Below, piece by piece: positions 1-5,907 of a DNA stretch of 9,667 nucleotides. The notes below the pieces were generated by a model. The model worked only from the letters and a program-made list of their open reading frames with translations. It was not told where the DNA came from and did not search any database. Position numbers and translations under genes: made by a program. The DNA comes from Bacillota bacterium (GTDB lineage: Bacteria > Bacillota_A > Clostridia > Lachnospirales > Bianqueaceae): NCBI GenBank assembly GCA_017420625.1, contig JAFOIR010000168.1:1-9667 (forward strand), given 5' to 3'. Position 1 is the first letter of the stretch. Each line of letters opens with the position of its first letter.

Positions 1-650
1 AAAGAAACGATGACAGTCACAGTCGCAGCGGCAGTCAGATAAGCCTGAGAATAGTTGACGGAATATCCGCCAGCCTCGGTAACGACGACCTGGCCGTATT
101 TCGGCAGCAGAACCGTATTCAGGATGATGGTAAAGGCCATGGGAACGATATAGTTGAAAACTGTATTCCAGACACCGACGGTCGGACGTTGTTTGGGATC
201 GTTGGTGATCAGCGGACCAATCGTCTGAGCGGTCATATTGACGATCGTATAACCGATAACATACAGCATATAGGTGACAAGGAACATGCCGATTCCAAAT
301 CCCTTGCTGGCCGTCCAGGAGAACATGCACATGATACCCAGTGACTGAACAGCCCAGCCAAGCAGCATCAGAGGACGGATCTTGCCCCAGCGGGTATTAA
401 CACGGTCATACAGGAATGCAAGCAGCGGGTCAGTGATCGCATCGAAGACACGGGTGAAGGTCAGCAGTCCGCCGACGATCAGTGTGGAAATTCCGAATCC
501 GATGCTGGCTGCATAGGAAGCCTGACCGATCAGGGTATAGATCGCCATGCCATTCAGGGCATTCATTGCGACCAGGATGATCTGCCAGAGTTTCGCACGA
601 CGGTATTCGACACCGTCGATCTGGGACTGGGTAAGTTTTTCTTTCGCCAT
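1..650 (-). CDS. GPH-family (MelB-like) sugar/cation symporter, N-terminal part, cut by window start
   Basis: This is a membrane symporter of the glycoside-pentoside-hexuronide:cation family (MFS-like), which imports a sugar or glycoside with Na+ or H+. Reading leftwards from the ATG at 650, 216 codons are visible and the frame is open to the window edge; family members are usually about 450-500 residues, so roughly half is missing. The family signature follows the second helix: D70, D74-P75, D82-R83, W88-G89-K90 and R92-P93. Hydrophobic stretches lie near residues 25-45, 52-68, 94-112, 120-140 and 160-182. An AAAGGA ribosome binding site lies 7 nt before the start. The gene is divergent from an AraC-type regulator, the usual arrangement for a regulator controlling its neighbouring sugar transporter. 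Family assignment is firm; the substrate is unknown. The nearby nucleoside genes make a nucleoside or pentoside possible, but this is inference. Confidence 0.88.
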   Translation of the reverse strand, partial: MAKEKLTQSQIDGVEYRRAKLWQIILVAMNALNGMAIYTLIGQASYAASIGFGISTLIVGGLLTFTRVFDAITDPLLAFLYDRVNTRWGKIRPLMLLGWAVQSLGIMCMFSWTASKGFGIGMFLVTYMLYVIGYTIVNMTAQTIGPLITNDPKQRPTVGVWNTVFNYIVPMAFTIILNTVLLPKYGQVVVTEAGGYSVNYSQAYLTAAATVTVIVS

Positions 651-673
651 GATAAAATCCTTTCGTTTCCTTG

Positions 674-688
674 GCAGAGGTTCTCTGC
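674..688 (-). other. Small inverted repeat in the transporter 5' leader
   Basis: The arms GCAGAG and CTCTGC are perfectly complementary with a 3-nt loop. They lie in the predicted untranslated leader of the symporter transcript, about 24 nt before its start codon. In RNA they would form a short hairpin; in DNA they could be a binding site. There is no U-tract, so this is not an intrinsic terminator. Function is unknown. Confidence 0.35.
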
Positions 689-713
689 TTTGTTTTCTGA
701 ATTTGATGTTTTC

Positions 714-742
714 ATTATAAATACGGAACTTCCGTCCGTCAT
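714..742 (-). promoter_or_regulatory. Predicted sigma-A-type promoter for the GPH symporter
   Basis: Read on the minus strand, a -35 element ATGACG (742 to 737) and a perfect -10 element TATAAT (719 to 714) are separated by 17 nt. The predicted transcript starts near 707 and has a leader of about 57 nt. The -35 is only a 4/6 match, which fits a promoter needing an activator. Confidence 0.6.
723..735. promoter_or_regulatory. Perfect palindrome in the symporter promoter spacer, candidate operator
   Basis: ACGGAA-C-TTCCGT is a perfect 6-bp inverted repeat around one central base. It lies entirely between the -35 and -10 elements of the symporter promoter. A protein bound there would compete with RNA polymerase, so repression is the simplest reading. 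The motif differs from the GATATT half-sites next to it, suggesting a second regulator or a second binding mode. Confidence 0.4.
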
Positions 743-824
743 CCTGATATTCATGTTTTTGTCCTCTAATTAAATATGCTTTACAACGATATTGAATTCG
801 TGTACAATATCATTAATATCAGGA
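742..824. promoter_or_regulatory. Cluster of four GATATT half-sites, candidate AraC-family operator
   Basis: The hexamer GATATT occurs four times: plus strand at 746-751 and 788-793, minus strand at 806-811 and 815-820. The outer two extend to a perfect 10-bp inverted repeat (TCCTGATATT at 742-751, AATATCAGGA at 815-824). The inner two form GATATTG-N10-CAATATC (788-794 and 805-811). The first site abuts the symporter -35, a normal activator position. The inner pair covers the spacer and -10 of the araC promoter, and the last sits at its predicted transcription start, as expected for autorepression. Binding by the adjacent regulator is inferred. Confidence 0.45.
780..808 (+). promoter_or_regulatory. 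Predicted sigma-A-type promoter for the AraC-family regulator
   Basis: TTTACA (780-785) and TACAAT (803-808) are each one base from consensus and lie 17 nt apart. The predicted start is near 815, giving a leader of about 30 nt. The GATATTG/CAATATC inverted repeat overlaps the spacer and -10, which points to autoregulation. Confidence 0.6.
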
Positions 825-832
825 CGTTATTT

Positions 833-840
833 AAAGAGGT
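833..840 (+). promoter_or_regulatory. Ribosome binding site that fixes the araC-type start
   Basis: AAAGAGGT lies 5 nt before the ATG at 846. It selects this ATG over the in-frame TTG at 792, which lies inside the predicted promoter and upstream of the predicted transcript start. Confidence 0.65.
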
Positions 841-845
841 ATGTT

Positions 846-2060
846 ATGAGTATTGAGCGTCTTTCATTCTTCTATGAACTGTTTTCATTAAACTATAATA
901 TGCAGTACTGGCAGTATACGCCCGGACTGGAACTGGTTCAGACAACAATCGAAAAGAATTCCTACGGATATGAAATCATCAATGAGGCTGCTCTTCACGA
1001 TGTCATTGGCAAAGCGGCAGAAGAAAAAGTCCGAACTCCTTTTCTGATCGAACATCCCTATGGAATGGAGTGGCTGTGTGAGATCGAATATACTGCTTTC
1101 AGTCCATCCGTGATCCATCTCTATGGAGCCTTTTTTACCACCAGTGATCCGCAAATGTTCGTTCGTCAGAAACTGCAGGAATCCGGCTTATTCGGATCGA
1201 GCCGCGAAAAACTGCTTGAGATGATGCTGACACTTCCGGTCATTCCATCTGTGATTCTGCTCTCCTACGGTGTCATGCTGCACTATACGCTGACCGGAGA
1301 AAAAATACCTCCCTTTGATATACAGATACACAGCAGTCATCCAACGGATAAGGAAGCACCTTTTTCTACGACTATCCGAACTGCTTCTTCCCATGCCGGT
1401 GTTTATGAAGCAGAACAAATGCTCCTTCAGATGATTCGTGACGGGAATCTCGACTACCGGAAAGGGCTCGAACGATCCATGCGCCTTTCCTCCGGAGTCA
1501 AAGCCGACTACAAGGATCCTGTCCGTTCCGCAAAAAACAATATTCTGACACTGCTCACGCTCGTCACCAGGGCAGCCATTGAAGGCGGACTTTCGCCCGA
1601 GATCGCTTACTCTCTCAACGATTATTATGCCGACCGCTGTGAGAAGACAAGATCGGTTTCACAAACATTCTCTCTTTCATCTGAAATGCTGGATGATTTT
1701 GTCAGCCGCGTTCACGAGACAAAAATACAAGAAGGAATATCACTTGCCATTCAGGAAGCCTGTGCCTATATTCATGCTCATCTGAATGAGAATATCACGA
1801 TTGCCTCCTTATCTTCCTCAGCCGGATATGCAGAGTACTATTTCTCGCAGAAATTCAAGAAGGAAACCGGCCAGAGCATCAGTGAATATCTGGGTAAGGC
1901 AAGGATCGATCAGGCGAAGATTCTGCTCAAGAACCCCGGCTATTCTCTTACCGACATCCAGGAGATGATCGGAATGACAAGCCGAAGCCGCTTTTATGCA
2001 CTATTTAAACAATATGTCGGAATCAGTCCTACTGCGTATCGAAACCAGAACGTTCTCTGA
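846..2060 (+). CDS. AraC-family transcriptional regulator
   Basis: This is a 404-residue cytoplasmic DNA-binding regulator. The C-terminal ~100 residues form the AraC/XylS double helix-turn-helix: first HTH around residues 318-337 (ITIASLSSSAGYAEYYFSQKF), second around 368-388 (LTDIQEMIGMTSRSRFYALF), followed by the family closing motif VGISPTAYR (391-399). Upstream, residues 226-266 (DPVRSAKNN ... TRAAIEGGLSPEIAYSLNDYY) match a helical module common in Bacillota AraC-type regulators beside sugar transporters. The N-terminal ~200 residues are presumably the sensory part; I see no cupin motif and no membrane segment, and cannot name the ligand. It is divergent from the GPH symporter and probably controls it and itself. 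It could also affect the downstream nucleoside operon, but no GATATT site is seen at the tdk promoter, so that is less supported. Confidence 0.9.
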   Translation: MSIERLSFFYELFSLNYNMQYWQYTPGLELVQTTIEKNSYGYEIINEAALHDVIGKAAEEKVRTPFLIEHPYGMEWLCEIEYTAFSPSVIHLYGAFFTTSDPQMFVRQKLQESGLFGSSREKLLEMMLTLPVIPSVILLSYGVMLHYTLTGEKIPPFDIQIHSSHPTDKEAPFSTTIRTASSHAGVYEAEQMLLQMIRDGNLDYRKGLERSMRLSSGVKADYKDPVRSAKNNILTLLTLVTRAAIEGGLSPEIAYSLNDYYADRCEKTRSVSQTFSLSSEMLDDFVSRVHETKIQEGISLAIQEACAYIHAHLNENITIASLSSSAGYAEYYFSQKFKKETGQSISEYLGKARIDQAKILLKNPGYSLTDIQEMIGMTSRSRFYALFKQYVGISPTAYRNQNVL

Positions 2061-2089
2061 TTTACAAAACCGTGATCTGGTGATAAAAT
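2061..2089 (+). promoter_or_regulatory. Predicted promoter of the tdk-deoC-deoD-deoB-cdd operon
   Basis: TTTACA (2061-2066) begins at the base after the araC-type stop codon. It is followed after 17 nt by TAAAAT (2084-2089), preceded by TG, giving an extended -10 (TGATAAAAT). Predicted transcription start is near 2096, about 20 nt before the tdk ATG. No terminator precedes it, so read-through from the regulator gene is also possible. Confidence 0.6.
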
Positions 2090-2098
2090 GGAAGAAAA

Positions 2099-2110
2099 CC
2101 TTACGTGAGG
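2099..2110. promoter_or_regulatory. Near-palindrome at the tdk transcript start, weak candidate operator
   Basis: CCTTACGTGAGG is symmetric except for one T/G pair. It spans the first bases of the predicted transcript and includes the tdk ribosome binding site (GTGAGG). A repressor here would block the operon, but the match is short and may be chance. Confidence 0.25.
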
Positions 2111-2115
2111 TTATC

Positions 2116-2739
2116 ATGGCAAAACTCTATTTCAAGTTCGGTGCCATGGGCTCCAGCAAAACAGCCCAGGCACTGATGACAAAATTCAATTATGAAGAAA
2201 AAGGCAAAAGTGTCCTTCTAATCAAGCCGGCAACCGATACCCGGGATGATACCATCGATGAGACCGGTGCTGTTCATACCGTCGTTCGTTCACGGATCGG
2301 ACTTTTTCAGGAAGCGCTGGCTGTCAGTCCGGAGGTGGATATCCGGCAGTTCTTCCATCAGCAGAATGAGCAGCATCATCTGGATGTCGTGATCTGTGAT
2401 GAATGTCAGTTCCTGACGCCGGATCAGGTCAGTCAGATGAAGGATCTTGCTGATCTCGATGATATACCGGTACTCTGCTTTGGTCTTCGGGCTGATTTCC
2501 AGACAAAGCTCTTTCCCGGGTCCAAACGGCTCTTTGAGATCGCTGATTCGATCACAGAAATCAAATCTGTCTGCCGCTGCGGCCGAAAGGCTACAGTCAA
2601 TGCCCGGTTCGACGACAACGGGCAGATCATCGTAGAAGGGGCTCAGGTCGTTCTGGGCGGCAATGACCGCTATGAAGGTCTCTGCTACAATTGTTACCGT
2701 AAAATGATCCGCGAAAGCGGTCAAAAATTGATCTATTAA
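2116..2739 (+). CDS. tdk: Thymidine kinase (type II, TK1-like)
   Basis: Phosphorylates thymidine, and usually deoxyuridine, to the monophosphate with ATP in the cytoplasm. The 207-residue protein fits the usual 190-210. Visible motifs are the P-loop GAMGSSKT (9-16), the DECQF box (95-99) with catalytic Glu96, GLRADF (123-128), a structural zinc site from Cys153, Cys155, Cys190 and Cys193, and the thymidine-binding lasso ending [13 protein letters not shown] (178-190). The ATG at 2116 is chosen because MAKLYF aligns with the family N-terminus and GTGAGG lies 5 nt upstream; an in-frame ATG at 1996 would overlap the regulator gene by 65 nt. It is the first gene of a nucleoside operon, 22 nt before deoC. 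A salvage kinase leading a deoxynucleoside degradation operon is somewhat unusual, because the two compete for deoxynucleosides. Confidence 0.96.
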   Translation: MAKLYFKFGAMGSSKTAQALMTKFNYEEKGKSVLLIKPATDTRDDTIDETGAVHTVVRSRIGLFQEALAVSPEVDIRQFFHQQNEQHHLDVVICDECQFLTPDQVSQMKDLADLDDIPVLCFGLRADFQTKLFPGSKRLFEIADSITEIKSVCRCGRKATVNARFDDNGQIIVEGAQVVLGGNDRYEGLCYNCYRKMIRESGQKLIY

Positions 2740-2761
2740 TTTCCAAGGAGGTGTTTTACTG

Positions 2762-3430
2762 ATGGAGCTCAAAGACATTCTGTCCAAGGTCGACCATACC
2801 CTGCTCGGCCAGGCAGCTACCTGGAAAGATATCCAGGGGATCATAGATGATGGGATCAAATATCAGACCGCTTCTGTCTGTATTCCTGCATCCTATGTGA
2901 AACAGGCAGCCGAATATGCCAAAGGCCGCGTCAAGATCTGTACGGTCATCGGATTCCCGAATGGTTATTCAACGACCGCGGTCAAGGTATTCGAAACAGC
3001 AGACGCGATCCAAAACGGCGCCGATGAGATCGACATGGTCATCAACATCGGATGGCTGAAGGATCAACGTTATGAAGATCTTCTGAACGAGATCCGTGAT
3101 ATCAAAGCTGCCTGTGAAGATCATATTCTCAAAGTTATCATCGAGACCTGTCTGCTGACGGAAGAAGAGAAAATCAAAATGTGCGAGATTGTCTCTGCTT
3201 CCGGCGCTGACTTCATCAAAACTTCCACCGGATTCTCCACCGGCGGCGCAACGAAGGAGGATGTCGCTCTCTTCGCCAAACATGTTGCCCCGCATGTGAA
3301 GATCAAAGCAGCCGGCGGAATCAGTTCCCTGCAGGATGCTGAAGATTTTGTAGCTCTTGGCGCATCCAGACTGGGAACCAGCCGGATCGTGAAAATCGTC
3401 AAAGGTCTGGACACGGGTTCCGGATATTAA
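2762..3430 (+). CDS. deoC: Deoxyribose-phosphate aldolase
   Basis: Cleaves 2-deoxyribose-5-phosphate to acetaldehyde and glyceraldehyde-3-phosphate, the last step of deoxynucleoside breakdown, feeding glycolysis. The 222 residues match the short bacterial form (B. subtilis-like, shorter than the 259 of E. coli). The TIM-barrel landmarks are present: [10 protein letters not shown] (62-71), the catalytic Asp91 in EIDMVIN, the Schiff-base Lys153 in DFIKTSTGF, and the second active-site lysine Lys182 in IKAAGGI. The protein ends in Tyr222; a C-terminal tyrosine takes part in catalysis in E. coli DeoC. A near-perfect AAGGAGGTG lies upstream of the ATG at 2762. It follows tdk by 22 nt and precedes deoD by 19 nt, and works directly on the product of DeoB. 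Confidence 0.97.
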   Translation: MELKDILSKVDHTLLGQAATWKDIQGIIDDGIKYQTASVCIPASYVKQAAEYAKGRVKICTVIGFPNGYSTTAVKVFETADAIQNGADEIDMVINIGWLKDQRYEDLLNEIRDIKAACEDHILKVIIETCLLTEEEKIKMCEIVSASGADFIKTSTGFSTGGATKEDVALFAKHVAPHVKIKAAGGISSLQDAEDFVALGASRLGTSRIVKIVKGLDTGSGY

Positions 3431-3449
3431 TATTAGGAGGTATAAGTTT

Positions 3450-4214
3450 ATGGCTAATCTTTACCCTACTCCCCATATCAACGCAAAGCCGGAAGACTTT
3501 GCCAGAACGGTTCTGATGCCCGGAGATCCGCTCAGGGCCAAGTTTATTGCCGAGACTTTCCTGGACAATCCTGTCCTCGTCAATAATGTTCGCGGCGTCA
3601 ACGGCTACACTGGTACTTTTGAAGGCGCCAGAGTTACCGTTATGGCCAGCGGTATGGGTATTCCTTCCATCGGCATCTATTCCTATGAACTCTTCAATTT
3701 CTTTGGAGTAGAGAATATCATCCGGATCGGTTCAGCCGGCGCGCTGGATCTGAACATTCATGTTCGTGATCTGGTCTTTGGTATGGGTGCCTGCACCAAC
3801 AGCAACTTTGCCAATCAGTTCCATCTTCCGGGGACTTTTGCTCCCATCTGCGATTTCGAACTCTTGAAAACCTCTACAAAGATCGCAGAAGAACTCGGTC
3901 TTCGTTATCATGTCGGCAATCTGCTTTCCGCGGATACCTTCTACGGTGATGACATGGGAATTCCGGAAGCGATGCAGTCCAACACTGCCTGGGCTAAGAT
4001 GGGCGTTATGGCAGCCGAGATGGAAGCTGCCGGCCTTTATATGAATGCTGCCCGTGCCAATAAACCGGATGCCCCAAGACGCGCACTTGCAATCTGCACG
4101 ATCTCCGATCATATTCTGACCGGAGAAGCCACTACCGCTGAGGAAAGACAGAATACCTTCACGGATATGATGAAAGTTGCCCTGCGTACCGCAAAGGAGT
4201 TTGATCATGAGTAA
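3450..4214 (+). CDS. deoD: Purine nucleoside phosphorylase, DeoD type (hexameric family)
   Basis: Phosphorolyses purine (deoxy)nucleosides to the free base and (deoxy)ribose-1-phosphate. The family pattern is clear: TPHINA (7-12, His9 reaching the neighbouring active site), VLMPGDPLRAKFIAETFL (21-38), NNVRG (45-49), IRIGSAGA (91-98), GMGACT (111-116), AEMEAAGLY (189-197) and CTISDHI (216-222) with catalytic Asp220. At 254 residues it is about 15 longer than E. coli DeoD. The extra length is a 4-residue N-terminal extension, a few residues after SADTFYG (160-166), and KPDAPR (205-210) just before the strand that leads to the catalytic Asp. TAGGAGGT precedes the ATG by 9 nt. Its last 8 nt overlap deoB, suggesting translational coupling; the DeoB step uses its product. 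Confidence 0.97.
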   Translation: MANLYPTPHINAKPEDFARTVLMPGDPLRAKFIAETFLDNPVLVNNVRGVNGYTGTFEGARVTVMASGMGIPSIGIYSYELFNFFGVENIIRIGSAGALDLNIHVRDLVFGMGACTNSNFANQFHLPGTFAPICDFELLKTSTKIAEELGLRYHVGNLLSADTFYGDDMGIPEAMQSNTAWAKMGVMAAEMEAAGLYMNAARANKPDAPRRALAICTISDHILTGEATTAEERQNTFTDMMKVALRTAKEFDHE

Positions 4215-5364
4215 ACGTGTCTTTCTGATCGTGCTGGATTCCTGTGGAATCGGTGAAGAGCCGGATGCTGCCCTCTTTGGTGATTTCGGCTGCAACACCA
4301 TGCGCTCGATCTCGAAGGATCCGGCTTATAAGAATTATACGACCCGTGCCATCGGTCTTGCGAACATCGATGGTCAGGAATACTTAGGTCCGGTCGAGAA
4401 GCCCATCGGTGCTTATGCCAGACTGCAGGAAGCTTCCAAAGGAAAAGATACCACGATCGGCCACTGGGAAATTGCCGGTGTTCAATCTGATGCTCCGCTT
4501 CCTACCTATCCGAACGGTTTTCCGGAAGAAGTGCTGGCTCCATTTCGTGAGGCGACAGGACGCGGGGTCCTTTGCAACCTTCCCTACTCCGGGACCGCTG
4601 TCATCCATGACTACGGCGAGGAACATCTGAAGACCGGGGATCTGATCGTCTATACCTCCGCTGATTCTGTCTTTCAGATCGCTGCCCACGAAGAGTTGGT
4701 CCCGCCTGAGAAACTCTATGAATACTGTCGGATCGCCAGAGGGATCCTTCGCGGCAAACATGCTGTCGGGCGTGTCATCGCCCGTCCGTTTATCGGTACC
4801 TGCAAAGAGGACTTCAAACGTACCGCCAATCGTCATGACTTCTCCCTGGAACCGCCGGCTGAAACGATGTTGGATGCGATCAAGGCTGCCGGTCAGACTG
4901 TCTATGCGATCGGCAAGATCAATGATATCTTTGCCGGGATCGGTACGACGGAATATGTGTATACCCACAGCAACACCGAAGGTATGGAAAAAACCATGGA
5001 AACGCTGGACAAAGACTTCACCGGTCTTTGCTTCACAAACCTGGTCGATTTCGATATGCTCTATGGTCATCGACGAGATGTAAACGGTTATGCAAAAGCC
5101 TATGCCGAGTTTGATACCTGGCTGGCAGAATTCATGAAAAAGATGGGGCCGGATGATGTGGTGATCGTAACTGCGGATCATGGATGTGACCCGGCAGATA
5201 CGCATCATACGGATCATACCCGGGAGTATATTCCCTATCTGGCTTATGGCAAAAACATAGAGCCAAAGAACTACGGGACTCAGCCGACCTTTGCAGCAAT
5301 TGCAGCTACCATTACCGATTATCTCGGTGTTCCCTATACCTGCCGCGGCAAGGTCCTCAAATAG
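4207..5364 (+). CDS. deoB: Phosphopentomutase
   Basis: Interconverts (deoxy)ribose-1-phosphate and the 5-phosphate, linking DeoD to DeoC. It is a Mn2+-dependent alkaline-phosphatase-superfamily enzyme. The 385 residues fit the usual 385-410. By comparison with the B. cereus enzyme, the metal ligands are Asp11 (VLDSCGIGE), Asp283 and His288 (VDFDMLYGHRR), Asp324 and His325 (TADHG), and His337 (TDHTREY). The phosphorylated threonine is Thr82 in KDTTIGHWE. The family block TSADSVFQIAAHEE (150-163) is also present. The start at 4207 is preceded by AAAGGAG with 7 nt spacing and lies inside the end of deoD; an in-frame TTG at 4177 would add ten residues with no family match. cdd follows after 20 nt. 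Confidence 0.97.
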   Translation: MSKRVFLIVLDSCGIGEEPDAALFGDFGCNTMRSISKDPAYKNYTTRAIGLANIDGQEYLGPVEKPIGAYARLQEASKGKDTTIGHWEIAGVQSDAPLPTYPNGFPEEVLAPFREATGRGVLCNLPYSGTAVIHDYGEEHLKTGDLIVYTSADSVFQIAAHEELVPPEKLYEYCRIARGILRGKHAVGRVIARPFIGTCKEDFKRTANRHDFSLEPPAETMLDAIKAAGQTVYAIGKINDIFAGIGTTEYVYTHSNTEGMEKTMETLDKDFTGLCFTNLVDFDMLYGHRRDVNGYAKAYAEFDTWLAEFMKKMGPDDVVIVTADHGCDPADTHHTDHTREYIPYLAYGKNIEPKNYGTQPTFAAIAATITDYLGVPYTCRGKVLK

Positions 5365-5384
5365 AAATTCCAAGGAGAATCACC

Positions 5385-5813
5385 ATGACGAACGAACAGC
5401 TTTGTCTGGAAGCGATCCGGGCGATGCATAAAGCATATGCTCCCTATTCCGGATATATGGTCGGAGCCGCACTCATTGACGATACCGGTAAAGTAACGAC
5501 AGGCTGCAATATCGAGAATTCCTCCTTCACACCAACGGTGTGCGCAGAAAGAACGGCGTTCTTCAAAGCGATCAGTGATCGTGAAAGTGAAAAGCTGCCG
5601 CATTTCGTGCGAATTGCTGTGTGCGGAGGAGAAAAAGGAAAAATCACAGGCGAGTTTCCCCCCTGCGGTGTCTGCCGGCAGGTTATGAGCGAATTTTGTG
5701 ATGATCAATTTGAGATTCTTTTTGTCTCTTCAGAAGATCCTCTTCGATTCAGCATCCATACGCTTCCTGAAATTCTGCCCTATCGGTTTTCTCCCGAATA
5801 TCTTGAAAATTAG
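5385..5813 (+). CDS. cdd: Cytidine/deoxycytidine deaminase
   Basis: Hydrolytically deaminates cytidine and deoxycytidine to uridine and deoxyuridine in the cytoplasm. At 142 residues it belongs to the short, tetrameric class. The zinc site is complete: Cys53 and catalytic Glu55 in CAERTA, plus Cys94 and Cys97 in PPCGVCRQ. The substrate-binding NIEN (42-45) and the N-terminal AYAPYSGYMVGAAL (17-30) match the family. AAGGAG lies 7 nt before the ATG. It is the last gene of the operon. Its products would need a pyrimidine nucleoside phosphorylase to enter the DeoB/DeoC route, and none is seen in the window; deoxyuridine could instead be phosphorylated by the Tdk of the same operon. Confidence 0.96.
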   Translation: MTNEQLCLEAIRAMHKAYAPYSGYMVGAALIDDTGKVTTGCNIENSSFTPTVCAERTAFFKAISDRESEKLPHFVRIAVCGGEKGKITGEFPPCGVCRQVMSEFCDDQFEILFVSSEDPLRFSIHTLPEILPYRFSPEYLEN

Positions 5814-5814
5814 G

Positions 5815-5843
5815 TTGATTCTTCGGCCGATTTCTATTAAAAT
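5815..5843 (+). promoter_or_regulatory. Predicted promoter of the nucleoside ABC importer operon
   Basis: TTGATT (5815-5820) and TAAAAT (5838-5843) are separated by 17 nt. Predicted start is near 5850, giving a leader of about 58 nt. The promoter starts two bases after the cdd stop codon and no terminator lies between, so the importer can probably also be reached by read-through from the deo operon. The 8-bp palindrome TCGGCCGA (5823-5830) sits in the spacer. Confidence 0.6.
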
Positions 5844-5854
5844 ATAAGGGATAT

Positions 5855-5873
5855 AAGCGACTCACCCTCGCTT
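5855..5873 (+). promoter_or_regulatory. Inverted repeat in the leader of the binding-protein gene
   Basis: AAGCGA-N7-TCGCTT is a perfect 6-bp inverted repeat just after the predicted transcription start. Its right arm overlaps a second palindrome, TTGATCAA (5872-5879). There is no U-tract, so it is not a terminator. It could be a repressor operator or a 5' hairpin protecting an abundant transcript. I found no purine-riboswitch core around it. Confidence 0.4.
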
Positions 5874-5907
5874 GATCAAAATACTACTCTATATAAGGAG
5901 AGAACAC

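Noticed and set aside
563..754. 63-residue minus-strand open frame overlapping the symporter start and promoter
   Set aside because: It is out of frame with the GPH symporter, runs through its predicted promoter and leader, and has no recognisable content.
792..845. Extended N-terminus of the AraC-type regulator from a TTG at 792
   Set aside because: The TTG lies inside the predicted promoter, upstream of the predicted transcript start, while the ATG at 846 has AAAGAGGT at good spacing.
1996..2115. Longer thymidine kinase starting at an ATG inside the regulator gene
   Set aside because: The added 40 residues have no family match, and the MAKLYF start with its own promoter and ribosome binding site fits better.
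2061..2115. Terminator between the regulator gene and tdk
   Set aside because: No stem with a following T-run is present in the 55-nt gap; it holds a promoter instead.
4384..5373. 329-residue open frame opposite deoB
   Set aside because: deoB is certain from its metal ligands. The antisense frame has no family features and only reflects few TTA/CTA/TCA codons on the coding strand.
5844..5907. Purine riboswitch upstream of the nucleoside importer
   Set aside because: The leader is only about 58 nt and lacks the conserved three-way-junction sequences of purine riboswitches. Only a short hairpin is visible.
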